Shown here: positions 43,682 to 52,534 of the stretch, piece after piece
Numbering within the stretch: the stretch's first letter is position 1
How the letters are laid out: each line of letters starts with the position of its first letter
Assembly: GCF_021391395.1 (NCBI RefSeq)
Contig: NZ_CP090059.1
Coordinates: 2,899,001-2,963,000 of the forward strand
DNA length: 64,000 nucleotides
Direction: 5' to 3'
From: Sphingomonas cannabina
Lineage (GTDB): Bacteria > Pseudomonadota > Alphaproteobacteria > Sphingomonadales > Sphingomonadaceae
Made by a program: the position numbers and the translations under genes
Notes under the pieces: generated by a model
The model's input: the letters and a program-made list of their open reading frames with translations, nothing else
What the model was told of the DNA's origin: nothing
Databases searched by the model: none

Positions 43682-43713
43682 GGCATATCCTCTCGAAACT
43701 GGCATGGCGGTCC

Positions 43714-46431
43714 TTAGAGCTTCGCCCGGAACCCGAAGGCAAAGGTGCGCGTGTAGAGAACCGTATCGCGCGGGAAGAGACGGGGATCGTTGAACGAAGT
43801 CTGGTAGAGATTCTTCAGCACGTTGGTCGCATCGAACACGACCGTGAACTTGGGATTGATCTCATAGGAGAAGGACAGGTCAAGGTTGCTGATCTGCCCG
43901 TTGGTAATGAAATTGGGATTGACGCCGGTGAAATGCAGGCCGCCATTATACTTGTCGCGCCAGACGTAGGAGGCGCGGCCGGAAAAGCCGCCCTTTTCGT
44001 AGATCAGCGTGCCCGTGGCGGAATATTTTGAGACATTCTGGAACGGTATGTCCATGTAACCGGTGACGCCCGGCAGCGGCGACAAGGCGGTGTTCTTGCC
44101 GTCGATATAGGTGCCGTTCGCACTGACGCCCACGCCGTCCAGCCAGGTCGGCAGCCCCTTGGGAAAGAAAGTGAAGCCGCCCTCTATGCCCTGCAGCCGG
44201 CCCGAGCCGGAGTTTTCCGGACGGGTGATCTGATAGACGCCATTGTCGGCGCCCAGATAATCGATGTCGAAATTGCTGGTGACCGACTGGATGAAGCCGG
44301 TGACGTCGCGGCGGAAGATCGTCGCCGTGATCGAGCTGGAGCGGTCGATATACCATTCGAGCGACAGGTCGTAATTGTCCGACCGAATCGGCTTCAGATC
44401 GGCATTCCCGCTGGTGCCCCGGCCGAACGGCTGCTGCCCCGGTATCGGCGGGGTCAGGGTGAGCGCCGGATTGAGCTGGGCGAAGCTCGGGCGGGTGATC
44501 GTCTTGCTGGCGGCAAGGCGCAGGAACAGATTGTCCTTCAGCTTGTAGCGCAGCGCCAGGCTGGGCAGCACGTCGGTGCTCTTGTTGCGGATGGTGACCG
44601 GCGAGGTCGCGCCGCGCAGCACCAGGAAGGCGCTGGAGGTGATGTCGGTGCGGATGACGCGCACGCCGATCTGTCCGTCCAACCGGCCGGCCTCGATATT
44701 GGCCTGCCCATAGCCGGCGTAATTCTTCTCGGTGATGTCGAAATGCTGGGTATCCTGGAAAGCGGGATCGTCCGGCGCCAGGCCGAACAGCTGGCGCAGC
44801 GTACCGATGTCATTCAGCAGATAATCGGTGGCAGGCGTCGCCCATCGGCGCATGTATGGCCGCGTGCCCGCGTAGAAATCACCCGGCGTCACCGTCATCA
44901 GCCCCGGTAGGCTGGTCGCCTTGATATCATAGCATTTGACCGCGCCGGTCGGGGAACAGTTCACGGTTTGCGTGAAGCTGTCCGACTTCGCGTCGCGCTT
45001 GCTGAGGCGGACTCCGGCATCCAGGCCGGAGAAGATCAGGAAAGGCGAGCGGTAGGACAGGTCGCCGCGCCAGGCCAGCTCCGTGCCGTCGCCGATCGTC
45101 CGTGTGGTCGACAGGCGCGAGAGATAATAGCGCGACGGATCGGCGGGATCGTCGTTGGGCAAGGTGAAGTGGGGCGTCCCCGATCCGTCGTTGAACACGG
45201 CATCGGTACGGGACGCGATGAAGTCCACATCCAGATTATTGCCGATGTCGGTCGCCTTCGATCGTGTGTAGGAAAACTCGGTCGCAGCCTTCCAGTCGCC
45301 GGCCTCCCAGTCGGCGCCCAGCGCGCCCTGCCAGCGGTCAGCCTTGTTCTTGTAGGCGTTACCGAAATTGGCGACGCGGCCGTTGGCGATGCTGAGCGAT
45401 TCGACCAGCTTGGTGTCGCCCACGAATTGCAGCGGCGACAGTAGCGTGCCGTTCATCGACGTGAAATTCTGGTTGCCGTTGCCGCGCTCGCGATAGCCGT
45501 AGAACAGGCCGTCGGCATGGATCGTCAGCCGGTCGTCGGGCGCCCATTGCAGCGTGGCGTTGACCGCCGGACGCGTGCGCGTACCGATTCGGTCGAAGGC
45601 GCCGATCACATCCGTACGGAACACCCGGGGATCGATTGGACTGCTACCCCGCGGGTCGAGCGGCACGCCGGGCGTATAAGGCGCGCGGCTATTGTCCGGA
45701 TTATAGCCGAAATAGCCGCCGCTAAAGATGGTCTCGTCCCGATATCGGGTCTTGTGATAGGATACGCTCACCAGCGCGCCGATCTCGCCGATGCCGGTCG
45801 ACCAGCGGTTGCTGACGAGCGCGCTGACATAGGGATCGATCTTGTCGGGCTGCTCGCTGTAGACTTGGCGGCCCGCCAGCGCGACTTCAAACCCCTTGAA
45901 ATCGAAAGGACGCCGGGTGCGGACGTTGATGAGGCCGGCAATGCCGCCTTCCAATTGGTCGGCCGAGCGCGATTTGTAGACATCCACGCCCGACACCAGA
46001 TCCGCCGGCACATCCGCGAGCGAGAGAGAGCGGCCGGTCGTGCTGAAGATGTTGCGGCCGTTGATCAGGGTCACCACGTCCGGCAGGCCGCGGATCAGCA
46101 CCGTGGCGGACTCGCCACGGGCGCGCGGCGACACCTGGATGCCCGGCACGCGCTGCAGCGCTTCGACCACATTATTGTCCGGCAGCTTGCCGATATCCTC
46201 CGCCACGACGGAATCCACCAGCTGCCGGGCATTGCGTTTGATGTTCTGGGCAGAGGACAGGCTGGCGCGCATGCCGGTGACGACGATGTCGTCGGCGCTC
46301 ACGGCGGCAGGCTCCTGCGCCTCCTTGTCCGTCGTAGCCTGAGGCTGGACATCCTGCGCCTGCGCGATGGCGGCCTGTGCGAACAGAAGCGCGACGGCCG
46401 ATATATGATGCGGCTTGAACCCGGATTTCAT
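43714..46431 (-). CDS. TonB-dependent receptor for a glycan
   Basis: A 905-aa receptor. Signal peptide ends AQAQD (about 26). The plug has DIVVTGMRASL (TonB-box-like), LVDSVVAEDIGKLPDNNVVEAL and RVPGIQVSPRARGESATVLIRGL in parts; this style is the Caulobacter/sphingomonad carbohydrate-receptor group. The barrel ends TFAFGFRAKL. It is the first gene of the operon, and one copy of the 15-bp GntR motif lies 25 bases before its ATG. It should import an oligosaccharide cut outside or a complex glycoside. Confidence 0.92.
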   Translation of the reverse strand: MKSGFKPHHISAVALLFAQAAIAQAQDVQPQATTDKEAQEPAAVSADDIVVTGMRASLSSAQNIKRNARQLVDSVVAEDIGKLPDNNVVEALQRVPGIQVSPRARGESATVLIRGLPDVVTLINGRNIFSTTGRSLSLADVPADLVSGVDVYKSRSADQLEGGIAGLINVRTRRPFDFKGFEVALAGRQVYSEQPDKIDPYVSALVSNRWSTGIGEIGALVSVSYHKTRYRDETIFSGGYFGYNPDNSRAPYTPGVPLDPRGSSPIDPRVFRTDVIGAFDRIGTRTRPAVNATLQWAPDDRLTIHADGLFYGYRERGNGNQNFTSMNGTLLSPLQFVGDTKLVESLSIANGRVANFGNAYKNKADRWQGALGADWEAGDWKAATEFSYTRSKATDIGNNLDVDFIASRTDAVFNDGSGTPHFTLPNDDPADPSRYYLSRLSTTRTIGDGTELAWRGDLSYRSPFLIFSGLDAGVRLSKRDAKSDSFTQTVNCSPTGAVKCYDIKATSLPGLMTVTPGDFYAGTRPYMRRWATPATDYLLNDIGTLRQLFGLAPDDPAFQDTQHFDITEKNYAGYGQANIEAGRLDGQIGVRVIRTDITSSAFLVLRGATSPVTIRNKSTDVLPSLALRYKLKDNLFLRLAASKTITRPSFAQLNPALTLTPPIPGQQPFGRGTSGNADLKPIRSDNYDLSLEWYIDRSSSITATIFRRDVTGFIQSVTSNFDIDYLGADNGVYQITRPENSGSGRLQGIEGGFTFFPKGLPTWLDGVGVSANGTYIDGKNTALSPLPGVTGYMDIPFQNVSKYSATGTLIYEKGGFSGRASYVWRDKYNGGLHFTGVNPNFITNGQISNLDLSFSYEINPKFTVVFDATNVLKNLYQTSFNDPRLFPRDTVLYTRTFAFGFRAKL

Positions 46432-46456
46432 GTCTCCCTCCCCTCAAGTTTTTCTA

Positions 46457-46471
46457 TTTCTCATACTAGAT
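46457..46471. promoter_or_regulatory. Candidate GntR operator, copy 1 (TonB receptor side)
   Basis: TTTCTCATACTAGAT, 25 bases upstream of the receptor ATG. The core TCTCATACTAGA is an imperfect dyad (TCT..TA..AGA). The same 15 bases recur at 46542 and 47370. Confidence 0.7.
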
Positions 46472-46541
46472 GAGCCGATTCTCAGTGCAGTTCAAGCCAG
46501 AATCCTTCATTTTGGTCCATACCGCGCGGAAATGGGTATTT

Positions 46542-46556
46542 TTTCTCATACTAGAT
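46542..46556. promoter_or_regulatory. Candidate GntR operator, copy 2 (gntR side)
   Basis: TTTCTCATACTAGAT, identical and in the same orientation as copy 1, 85 bases away. It lies before the gntR gene. Confidence 0.7.
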
Positions 46557-46614
46557 CAACTCCTGCGCAAAGGATGGGCTTGACGGGCCGATGGAGACAG
46601 CAGACGGAAGGGCG

Positions 46615-47343
46615 ATGAACGTTATGGACGACCACCCCTTGTCGCGCGCCGCGGCGCGCGCCCCGCGGGCAATCCATGACCGGATCGCGCATGATCTGGG
46701 CGTCGCTATCGTCAGTGGCCGATATCAGCCCGGGGAAATGCTGCCGGGCGAGGAACGCTACAGCGCCGAGCAAGGCGTGTCGCGCACGGCCTATCGGGAA
46801 GCGGTACGGGTCCTGTCGGCCAAGGGGCTGGTCTATAGTCGCACCAAGAGCGGCACCCGCATCAACGAGCGGTCGCGCTGGAACATGCTGGACCTGGACG
46901 TGCTGGCCTGGATGTTCGAAGCCGGCCCGACGCCCGAATTCCTCCGCGACATATTCGACCTACGCATGGTGGTGGAGCCTGCGGCGGCGCAATTTGCCGC
47001 GCTTCGCCGTGATGTGCAGGACATCTCGAAAATGGGTCACGCGCTGGAGGAGATGCGCCGGTTCGGCCTGAAAACTGCTGAGGGAAGAGCCGCAGATCAA
47101 AGTTTCCACCGGCTCGTCCTGTTCGCCGCGCGGAACGAATCGCTCATCACCCTGGCGACATCCGTAACGGCGGTGGTGGCATGGACGACGCGTTTCGCAC
47201 GCGACGAGCGGCAGGAATCCCGCGATCCCATGCCGGACCATGACGCCGTGTTCGAGGCGATCGTCCGTGGAGACGCGGAGGAAGCACGGCTGAAGATGCT
47301 GGCGCTCATTCACAATGCCTCTCGCGACGCCGGCATGTTGTGA
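46615..47343 (+). CDS. GntR family transcriptional regulator, FCD subfamily
   Basis: About 242 residues (an ATG at 46591 adds eight). The winged helix (about 20-90) reads DRIAHDLGVAIVSGRYQPGEMLPGEE and SRTAYREAVRVLSAKGLVYSRTKSGTRI in pieces. The FCD domain (about 105-235) has RDIFDLRMVVEPAAAQFAA, DQSFHRLVLFAARN and DHDAVFEAIVRGDAEEAR, holding the usual metal-binding His. Such regulators of sugar-acid genes (UxuR/ExuR type) are released by the acid or a derivative. The gene is divergent from the TonB operon; identical 15-bp motifs lie on both sides. Confidence 0.9.
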   Translation: MNVMDDHPLSRAAARAPRAIHDRIAHDLGVAIVSGRYQPGEMLPGEERYSAEQGVSRTAYREAVRVLSAKGLVYSRTKSGTRINERSRWNMLDLDVLAWMFEAGPTPEFLRDIFDLRMVVEPAAAQFAALRRDVQDISKMGHALEEMRRFGLKTAEGRAADQSFHRLVLFAARNESLITLATSVTAVVAWTTRFARDERQESRDPMPDHDAVFEAIVRGDAEEARLKMLALIHNASRDAGML

Positions 47344-47369
47344 CGCCCCGACAAACTCGTGCCGATCTG

Positions 47370-47384
47370 TTTCTCATACTAGAT
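47370..47384. promoter_or_regulatory. Candidate GntR operator, copy 3 (downstream of gntR, no clear target)
   Basis: TTTCTCATACTAGAT, 26 bases after the gntR stop and in the same orientation as the other two copies. No confident gene starts after it before the tRNA. Confidence 0.62.
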
Positions 47385-47726
47385 TGGCACCTGCCTGAAG
47401 CGAGGTCGGTCCGGTACGAGCTATGGCCGTATTACCGCCCGTCGCATTGCCCGCATTGAAGCCGCGCCCTCCGCAATCCGAGGGAGTTACATCATGCGTC
47501 GGGCAAATCCGGTTCAATCTCGATGTCGAGGATCAGACCCGGCTCATCCATGGCCGGGCCAGCGCCGCGACGTCGGAGAGGCAAGCGGCGCGTCTAGCGC
47601 GTTCGTCGGTTGCCTCGCGGTCGCGGCGGCGACCGAGATTCTGGCGGACGAGGGTCCCGGCATGCTCCAGGCAAAGCTTCGCCTGGTCCATGGCGCCAAA
47701 GTAAACAAATCGGGAAAATCCGGCCC
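47385..47726. other. Stretch between operator copy 3 and the tRNA, no confident gene
   Basis: Two weak candidates exist: a plus-strand frame from 47494 (GAGGGAG seven bases before the ATG) that runs into the tRNA gene, and a minus-strand frame MDQAKLCLEHAGTLVRQNLG... from 47691 of 52 codons without a ribosome site. A hairpin CCAGGC-aaagcttc-GCCTGG lies at 47667-47686. Nothing here is strong enough to call. Confidence 0.4.
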
Positions 47727-47803
47727 TGGTAGCGGAGGAGGGACTTGAACCCCCGACACGCGGATTATGATTCCGCTGCTCTAACCAGCTGAGCTACTCC
47801 GCC
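47727..47803 (-). tRNA. tRNA-Met (CAU), elongator type
   Basis: 77 bases on the minus strand with all parts: acceptor GGCGGAG / CTCCGCT (first pair G-U), D arm GCTC-AGCTGGTTA-GAGC, anticodon stem GCGGA/TCCGC with loop ATCATAA (anticodon CAT), T arm GGGGG-TTCAAGT-CCCTC and encoded CCA. A tRNA-Ile2 (also CAT in DNA) is possible, but the body matches elongator tRNA-Met of alphaproteobacteria. Confidence 0.95.
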
Positions 47804-47843
47804 CCAGGCAGGCCGGGGCACATAGGCGGGGGTATGGCGTCGG

Positions 47844-48353
47844 TCAAGCGAACATGTGACGCGACAGCGGCTCCCACGGGCCGCCACGATAATGCCAAGC
47901 CGCCAGGCCGGCGATCGCGAGCGGCCTGCGGGCGATGTCGGCGGCGAGCCGGGCACGCAGCGTCCGTGCCTCGGCAGGCGCGACCTTGTTCTGAACGGTG
48001 ACGTGCGGGCGCCAGCCGGCGCGGTCCTGGGGCATCAGCATCGCGCCGAACGCCTCCGCGAGATCGGCCCGGATCGCCTCGAGCTCGGGCGATTCGACAC
48101 GGAGACCCACACAGCCATCCATGTCGAGCACGCCCGCGATCCAGGCGCGCGGCGCCGGCTGGCCGCGGGTGGCGGCGGCGAGGCGCCGCCTGAGTTCCGG
48201 CGCCAGGTCGGGCGCGAGGTGATGGAAGAGCGTGAGATGCGCCGGCACGCGGTTACGCTCCGCCGGATAGTGACGGCGGCGGAAGCCATCCAGCCAGGCG
48301 AAATCCTGCGCACCGAAGAGAGCGGTGACGATGATCGGAGCCGGCGCCGTCAC
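47844..48353 (-). CDS. 2'-5' RNA ligase / 2H phosphoesterase family protein
   Basis: A 169-aa cytosolic protein with two H-x-T motifs of the 2H superfamily: HLTLFHHL (near residue 39) and HVTVQNKV (near 117). Such proteins hydrolyse or form 2',5'- or cyclic phosphodiester bonds in RNA or nucleotides. The length is usual. It is the last gene of the operon starting at 51.2 kb, 12 bases after the GH130 gene, an association without an obvious metabolic reason. Confidence 0.87.
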   Translation of the reverse strand: MTAPAPIIVTALFGAQDFAWLDGFRRRHYPAERNRVPAHLTLFHHLAPDLAPELRRRLAAATRGQPAPRAWIAGVLDMDGCVGLRVESPELEAIRADLAEAFGAMLMPQDRAGWRPHVTVQNKVAPAEARTLRARLAADIARRPLAIAGLAAWHYRGGPWEPLSRHMFA

Positions 48354-48365
48354 GTCCCTCCCGCG

Positions 48366-49484
48366 CTAAAGGCCAAACGCCTGCTTCGGGATGTGCGTGA
48401 TCCGGCAAGCGAGGTCCGCCTCCCCGCTGGCGACGACATAATGATCGCCCGCATCGGCGATCCCCGTCGTGAACACGACATTGTCGATATACATCAGCGC
48501 CTTGAGCGGCTCCGTGAGCGCCGGCGAGGCTTCGAGCAGCGGCGCATGCTCGGTCGCGACCAGCCGGGCGGGATCGTCCCTGTCCATCAGCGACCAATAG
48601 GTGCGGTAGATGCCGACCACGCCGAGCGGCTCGACGCCGTGCCACAGGCTCAGCCAGCCGCGGTCGGTGAGGATGGGCGGCGTGCCTCCGCCGATCCTGG
48701 CGGTGGCGACGGTGCCGGAGTGCGGGCGGATGCCGGGCCGGTCGTGGGGCTTCCAGTGCAATGCATCGGGCGAGGTCGCGAGATTGATCGACGGCCCCGC
48801 CCGCCACTCGCTGCCCGGCGGATAGGCGAAATAGAGATCGCCGAGCGGCCGCGTCTGCGCCCAGTACCTGCCGTCGACCAACCCTTCGAAGATCAGCATG
48901 TCCTTGTTCTGATGATCGAGGACGATGCCCTCCAGCGTCCAGTCGAGCGCGTCGTCGGAGGTGTAGAGGGTGGTCGAGTGCCGCTCGGGACTCACCGAGC
49001 AGGTGGTCATCAGATAGCGATCGCCGACCTTACTGATCCGCGCGTCCTCGACGCCATAGCATTGATAGGGCTCGCGCGGGTGGATCGCGCGGTCGTAGTG
49101 GATCGCCTCGACCTCCAGCCCGTCCGGCGACAGCTCGACCGGCAGCAGCCAGGAGAGCGAGGTCAGCGCCATCACCTTCCACCCGCCGCCGCGCATCATG
49201 AACTTGCGGGGATCGCTGGTGTCGACCAGGTCGAGCGGCCAGGCATCGAGCGTATACCGGCCCTCGCTCCACCGGATCGAGTGGATGTTGCCGGCACGGA
49301 TCGGCTCGCGCAGCGCCTCGGCGATCCGCACCACCATCAGCAGATTGCCGTTGGCGAGCCGCGTCAGGCCGGGATTGAAGGCGCCGAGCACATAGGTCTC
49401 CGTGCCGAGATGGCCGGCGAGCGGCGAACGGGAGAGATCGATGTCGGCCGGAGTGAGGACCAGCCGGTCGACGGGGAAGCTCAT
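48366..49484 (-). CDS. GH130-type glycoside phosphorylase/hydrolase
   Basis: A 372-aa five-bladed beta-propeller protein. Family motifs: AFNPGLTRLANGNLLMVVR, the acid region YGVEDARISKVGDRYLMT, NKDMLIFEG and GGTPPILTDRGWLSLWHGV. GH130 enzymes mostly phosphorolyse beta-mannosides (mannosylglucose, mannosyl-N-acetylglucosamine), a few hydrolyse them. There is no signal peptide, so it works on intracellular oligosaccharides. Its ATG overlaps the SDR stop (ATGA). Confidence 0.85.
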   Translation of the reverse strand: MSFPVDRLVLTPADIDLSRSPLAGHLGTETYVLGAFNPGLTRLANGNLLMVVRIAEALREPIRAGNIHSIRWSEGRYTLDAWPLDLVDTSDPRKFMMRGGGWKVMALTSLSWLLPVELSPDGLEVEAIHYDRAIHPREPYQCYGVEDARISKVGDRYLMTTCSVSPERHSTTLYTSDDALDWTLEGIVLDHQNKDMLIFEGLVDGRYWAQTRPLGDLYFAYPPGSEWRAGPSINLATSPDALHWKPHDRPGIRPHSGTVATARIGGGTPPILTDRGWLSLWHGVEPLGVVGIYRTYWSLMDRDDPARLVATEHAPLLEASPALTEPLKALMYIDNVVFTTGIADAGDHYVVASGEADLACRITHIPKQAFGL

Positions 49485-50233
49485 GCCTCCTGCAGCCTCG
49501 GCACCACCGCCATCTGCATCACCACCGTCCGCCGCGGCTGAGTCAGCATGAAATGGGCGGCAACGGCGATGTCCTCGGCGCGCAGCATCTTGTCCTCGTC
49601 GATCAGCTTCGCCTGCTGGTCGGGCGGAATATCGGGGCTCTGCATGTCGGAGCCGGTCATGCCCGGCTCGATCAGCGAGACGCGGATGCCCTTCGCCCCC
49701 ACCTCCTTGGTCAGGGCCTCCGCGAAGCCGGCGATGCCCGCCTTGATACCAGCATAGACGGTCGAGCTCGGCGAGAGCGAATGCGCGGAGGTCGAGCCGA
49801 TCAGGATGATGTCCCCTTCGGTGATGTGCCGGACCGCGGCATGGGCGGCGGCATAATAGGCGGCGAAGTCGGTCGCGACGACATAGTCGAGCTCCTCGGC
49901 GCTGGTGTCGCTCAATCCCTCTGCGGCGATCGCGGCGTTGATCACCGCGATGTCGAGCCCGCCCAGCCATTTCACCGCTTCGTCGACATAGCGCGCGGGC
50001 GCCCCGCGCTCGGCCAGGTCGATGGCGACGCCGTCGCCCTCCCCCACCTCGTCGATGCGCGTCAAAGCGTCCTGGAGAGCCTCTTCGTCGCGCCCGCAGA
50101 TGTGGACGCGCGCGCCCTCCGAGGCGAGCAGCACCGCGATGGCGCGGCCGATGCCCTTGCTCCCGCCGGTGACGAGCGCACGCTTGCCCTTGAGGCTGGT
50201 GACCGCGGTATGCGCATCGGACAGGCTGGTCAT
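49481..50233 (-). CDS. Short-chain dehydrogenase/reductase
   Basis: A 250-aa classical SDR. GAGGAG lies seven bases before the ATG at 50233. The cofactor motif is VTGGSKGIGRAI, the structural motif is VINAAIAAEG (NAA in place of NNAG), and the catalytic Ser-Tyr-Lys are seen in GSTSAHSLSPSSTVYAGIKAG in parts (Ser in STS, Tyr-x3-Lys in YAGIK). Substrate unknown. It lies 34 bases after the alpha/beta hydrolase in the same operon. Confidence 0.9.
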   Translation of the reverse strand: MTSLSDAHTAVTSLKGKRALVTGGSKGIGRAIAVLLASEGARVHICGRDEEALQDALTRIDEVGEGDGVAIDLAERGAPARYVDEAVKWLGGLDIAVINAAIAAEGLSDTSAEELDYVVATDFAAYYAAAHAAVRHITEGDIILIGSTSAHSLSPSSTVYAGIKAGIAGFAEALTKEVGAKGIRVSLIEPGMTGSDMQSPDIPPDQQAKLIDEDKMLRAEDIAVAAHFMLTQPRRTVVMQMAVVPRLQEA

Positions 50234-50267
50234 TGGGGAGCTCCTCGCAATACCCCGCAACGACGGT

Positions 50268-51173
50268 TCAGGCGGCGACCGGTTCCGCGGAAATCTTGTC
50301 GAGCAGCCGATCGATCGCCGCCGACACCTCCGGCTCGTCGAGCGTGGGGGCATGGCCGCAGTCGGGCACCGTCACCAGCTCCGCGCGCTGGCCGAGGCGC
50401 AGGATCATCGCGTCCGCCGTCCTGGCGCTCAATATGTCCGACGTCTCGCCGCGCACCAGCAGCACCGGCCGCCCTGCGAGCGCATCGAGCGTGCGCCACA
50501 TGTCGGGCCCCGCCTCGTTGCCCGGCACGCGGAAGGGCTCGGCGATCTTCATGTCATAGTCGAGCACGATGCGCCCCGCCGAGTTGAGCCGGAACAGCCG
50601 CTTCGCCATCGCCAGCCAATCCTCGATGTCGAAGCGCGGGTGGACGTCGGCATTCGCCTCGGCCAGCGCGCGGGCGGCATGCATCCAGGTCGGGTGCCAC
50701 GCCGCCTTGCCGACATAGCCGCGGATGCGCGCGAGGCCGGCGGGGTCGAGCTCGGGCCCCACGTCGTTGAGCAGCACCCCGGCGATGCGCTGGCGCTCGG
50801 CGCTGGCGAGCAGCATCGTCACGATGCCGCCGAGCGAGGTGCCGAACGCCACGAACCGCTCGATCGCGAGGTGCTCGAGCAGCGCCTCCACGTCCTGGAG
50901 ATAGGTGAGCGGGACATAGCTCATCGGGTCGGCGGCATAGCCGCTCTCGCCGCGGCCGCGGAAATCGACCGCGATCACCCGCCAGTCGCCGGACAGCCGC
51001 TCGGCGACGTTCGCGTAATCGCGCGCGTTGCGGGTGAGCCCGGCGAAGCACAGGATCGGCGGCCGTCCGTTCGCCGCGTTGGCATGGCCGTAATCGCGGT
51101 AGTGCAGCCGCACCCCGTCCTTCGACCACCAATAGCCGTCCTGGTATACGTCGAGGTTGCGCCGATCCGCCAT
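50268..51173 (-). CDS. Alpha/beta-fold hydrolase
   Basis: A 301-aa hydrolase. The nucleophile elbow is FGTSLGGIVTML (Ser near 116), the oxyanion region is LCFAGLTRNARDYAN, the acid is probably the Asp in RGETSDIL, and the His is in DCGHAPTLDEP. This resembles lactonase or haloperoxidase-like hydrolases. The ATG lies only 18 bases from the ATG of the divergent SelO gene. First gene of a four-gene operon. Confidence 0.88.
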   Translation of the reverse strand: MADRRNLDVYQDGYWWSKDGVRLHYRDYGHANAANGRPPILCFAGLTRNARDYANVAERLSGDWRVIAVDFRGRGESGYAADPMSYVPLTYLQDVEALLEHLAIERFVAFGTSLGGIVTMLLASAERQRIAGVLLNDVGPELDPAGLARIRGYVGKAAWHPTWMHAARALAEANADVHPRFDIEDWLAMAKRLFRLNSAGRIVLDYDMKIAEPFRVPGNEAGPDMWRTLDALAGRPVLLVRGETSDILSARTADAMILRLGQRAELVTVPDCGHAPTLDEPEVSAAIDRLLDKISAEPVAA

Positions 51174-51191
51174 CCTTCCCCATATCGCCGC

Positions 51192-52532
51192 ATGACCGCC
51201 CTCCCGCAACCGGAAGCGACGATCCTCGAGCTCGGGGACGAATTTTACGACCGCGTCGTGCCGGTGCGCTTTCCCGAGACGGTCCTGCGCTTCCGCAACG
51301 ACCGCGCCGCGGCGGAGGTCGGGCTCGATTCGCTCACCGACGCGCAGTGGATCGCCCATTTCGGCCGGTTCGAGCCGATCCCCGGCAGCCTGACCGAACC
51401 GCTGGCGCTGCGCTATCACGGGCATCAGTTCCGCGTGTACAACCCCGATATCGGCGACGGGCGCGGCTTCACCTTCGCGCAGCTGCGCGATTCGGCGGGA
51501 CGGCTGATGGACCTCGGCACCAAGGGATCGGGGCAGACGCCGTGGAGCCGCTTCGGCGACGGCCGGCTGACGCTCAAGGGCGGCGTGCGTGAGATCCTGG
51601 CGACCGAGATGCTGCAGGCCCTTGGCGTCGAAACCTCGCGCAGCTTCTCATTGATCGAGACCGGCGAGGCGCTGACCCGGGGCGACGAGCCCTCCCCTAC
51701 CCGCTCCTCGGTGCTGGTGCGGCTCAGCCACGGCCATATCCGCATCGGCACCTTCCAGCGGCTCGCCTATTTCCGCGATGCCGACGCCATGCGGCGGCTG
51801 GTCGACTATGTGCTGGTCCATCTCCACGGCGAGTCGCCCGGCGATCCGGTGCGCCTGCTCGACAATGTCGTCGGCCGCACCGCGCGGCTGGCGGCGAGCT
51901 ACATGGCGGCAGGATTCGTCCACGGCGTGCTCAACTCCGACAACATCAACGTCACCGGCGAGAGCTTCGACTATGGCCCGTGGCGGTTCGCGCCGACCTG
52001 GGACCCCGGCTTCACCGCCGCCTATTTCGACCATGCCGGCCTCTACGCCTTCGGTCGGCAGCCGGAGGCGATCCACTGGGACGCGATGCAGCTGGCCGTG
52101 GCGCTGCGCACGATCTGCGATGCCGAGCCGATGATCGCCGTGCTGGAGACCTTCCCGGAGCGCTACCAGGCGGAGGTGACGCGGGCGCTGCTGTGGCGGC
52201 TGGGCGTCGAGCCGCGCGACTCCGGCGACGATCATGCGCTGGTCGAAGCGATCGAACGCGGCCTTCGCGCGTCCGGCATGGGAATCGACGCCTTCTTCCA
52301 TCGCAGCTTCGGCGGAACGCTGCCCGCCGACACCGCCTTCGACGCGGCGCGCGCCGCCATTGCCGGCTACCAACCGCGCAAGCCCCGCACCTCCTATTGG
52401 GACGGCGAGCCCTGCTCGATGCTGATCGATGAGGTCGAGACGATCTGGTCCGCGATCGACCAGCGCGACGACTGGGCGCCGCTTCATGCCAAGATCGCCG
52501 AGGTCAGGCGGCTGGGGAAGGCACTTGCCTAG
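51192..52532 (+). CDS. selO: Protein adenylyltransferase SelO (YdiU) family, short form
   Basis: A 446-aa pseudokinase. Family landmarks: ALRYHGHQFRVYNPDIGDGR, DLGTKGSGQTPWSRFGDGR with the phosphate-binding Lys, SVLVRLSHGHIRIGTFQ, and the inverted catalytic segment GFVHGVLNSDNINVTGESFDYGPW in parts. SelO transfers AMP from ATP to Ser/Thr/Tyr of redox proteins. E. coli SelO has about 478 residues and ends with the conserved NPAVVLRN and Cys region; that part is absent here and replaced by a short tail ending RRLGKALA. Confidence 0.88.
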   Translation: MTALPQPEATILELGDEFYDRVVPVRFPETVLRFRNDRAAAEVGLDSLTDAQWIAHFGRFEPIPGSLTEPLALRYHGHQFRVYNPDIGDGRGFTFAQLRDSAGRLMDLGTKGSGQTPWSRFGDGRLTLKGGVREILATEMLQALGVETSRSFSLIETGEALTRGDEPSPTRSSVLVRLSHGHIRIGTFQRLAYFRDADAMRRLVDYVLVHLHGESPGDPVRLLDNVVGRTARLAASYMAAGFVHGVLNSDNINVTGESFDYGPWRFAPTWDPGFTAAYFDHAGLYAFGRQPEAIHWDAMQLAVALRTICDAEPMIAVLETFPERYQAEVTRALLWRLGVEPRDSGDDHALVEAIERGLRASGMGIDAFFHRSFGGTLPADTAFDAARAAIAGYQPRKPRTSYWDGEPCSMLIDEVETIWSAIDQRDDWAPLHAKIAEVRRLGKALA

Positions 52533-52534
52533 GC

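Noticed and set aside
47494..47748. 84-codon plus-strand frame with a fair ribosome site after operator copy 3
   Set aside because: It runs into the tRNA-Met gene on the other strand and its composition looks like a shadow; kept only as a note to the orphan operator.
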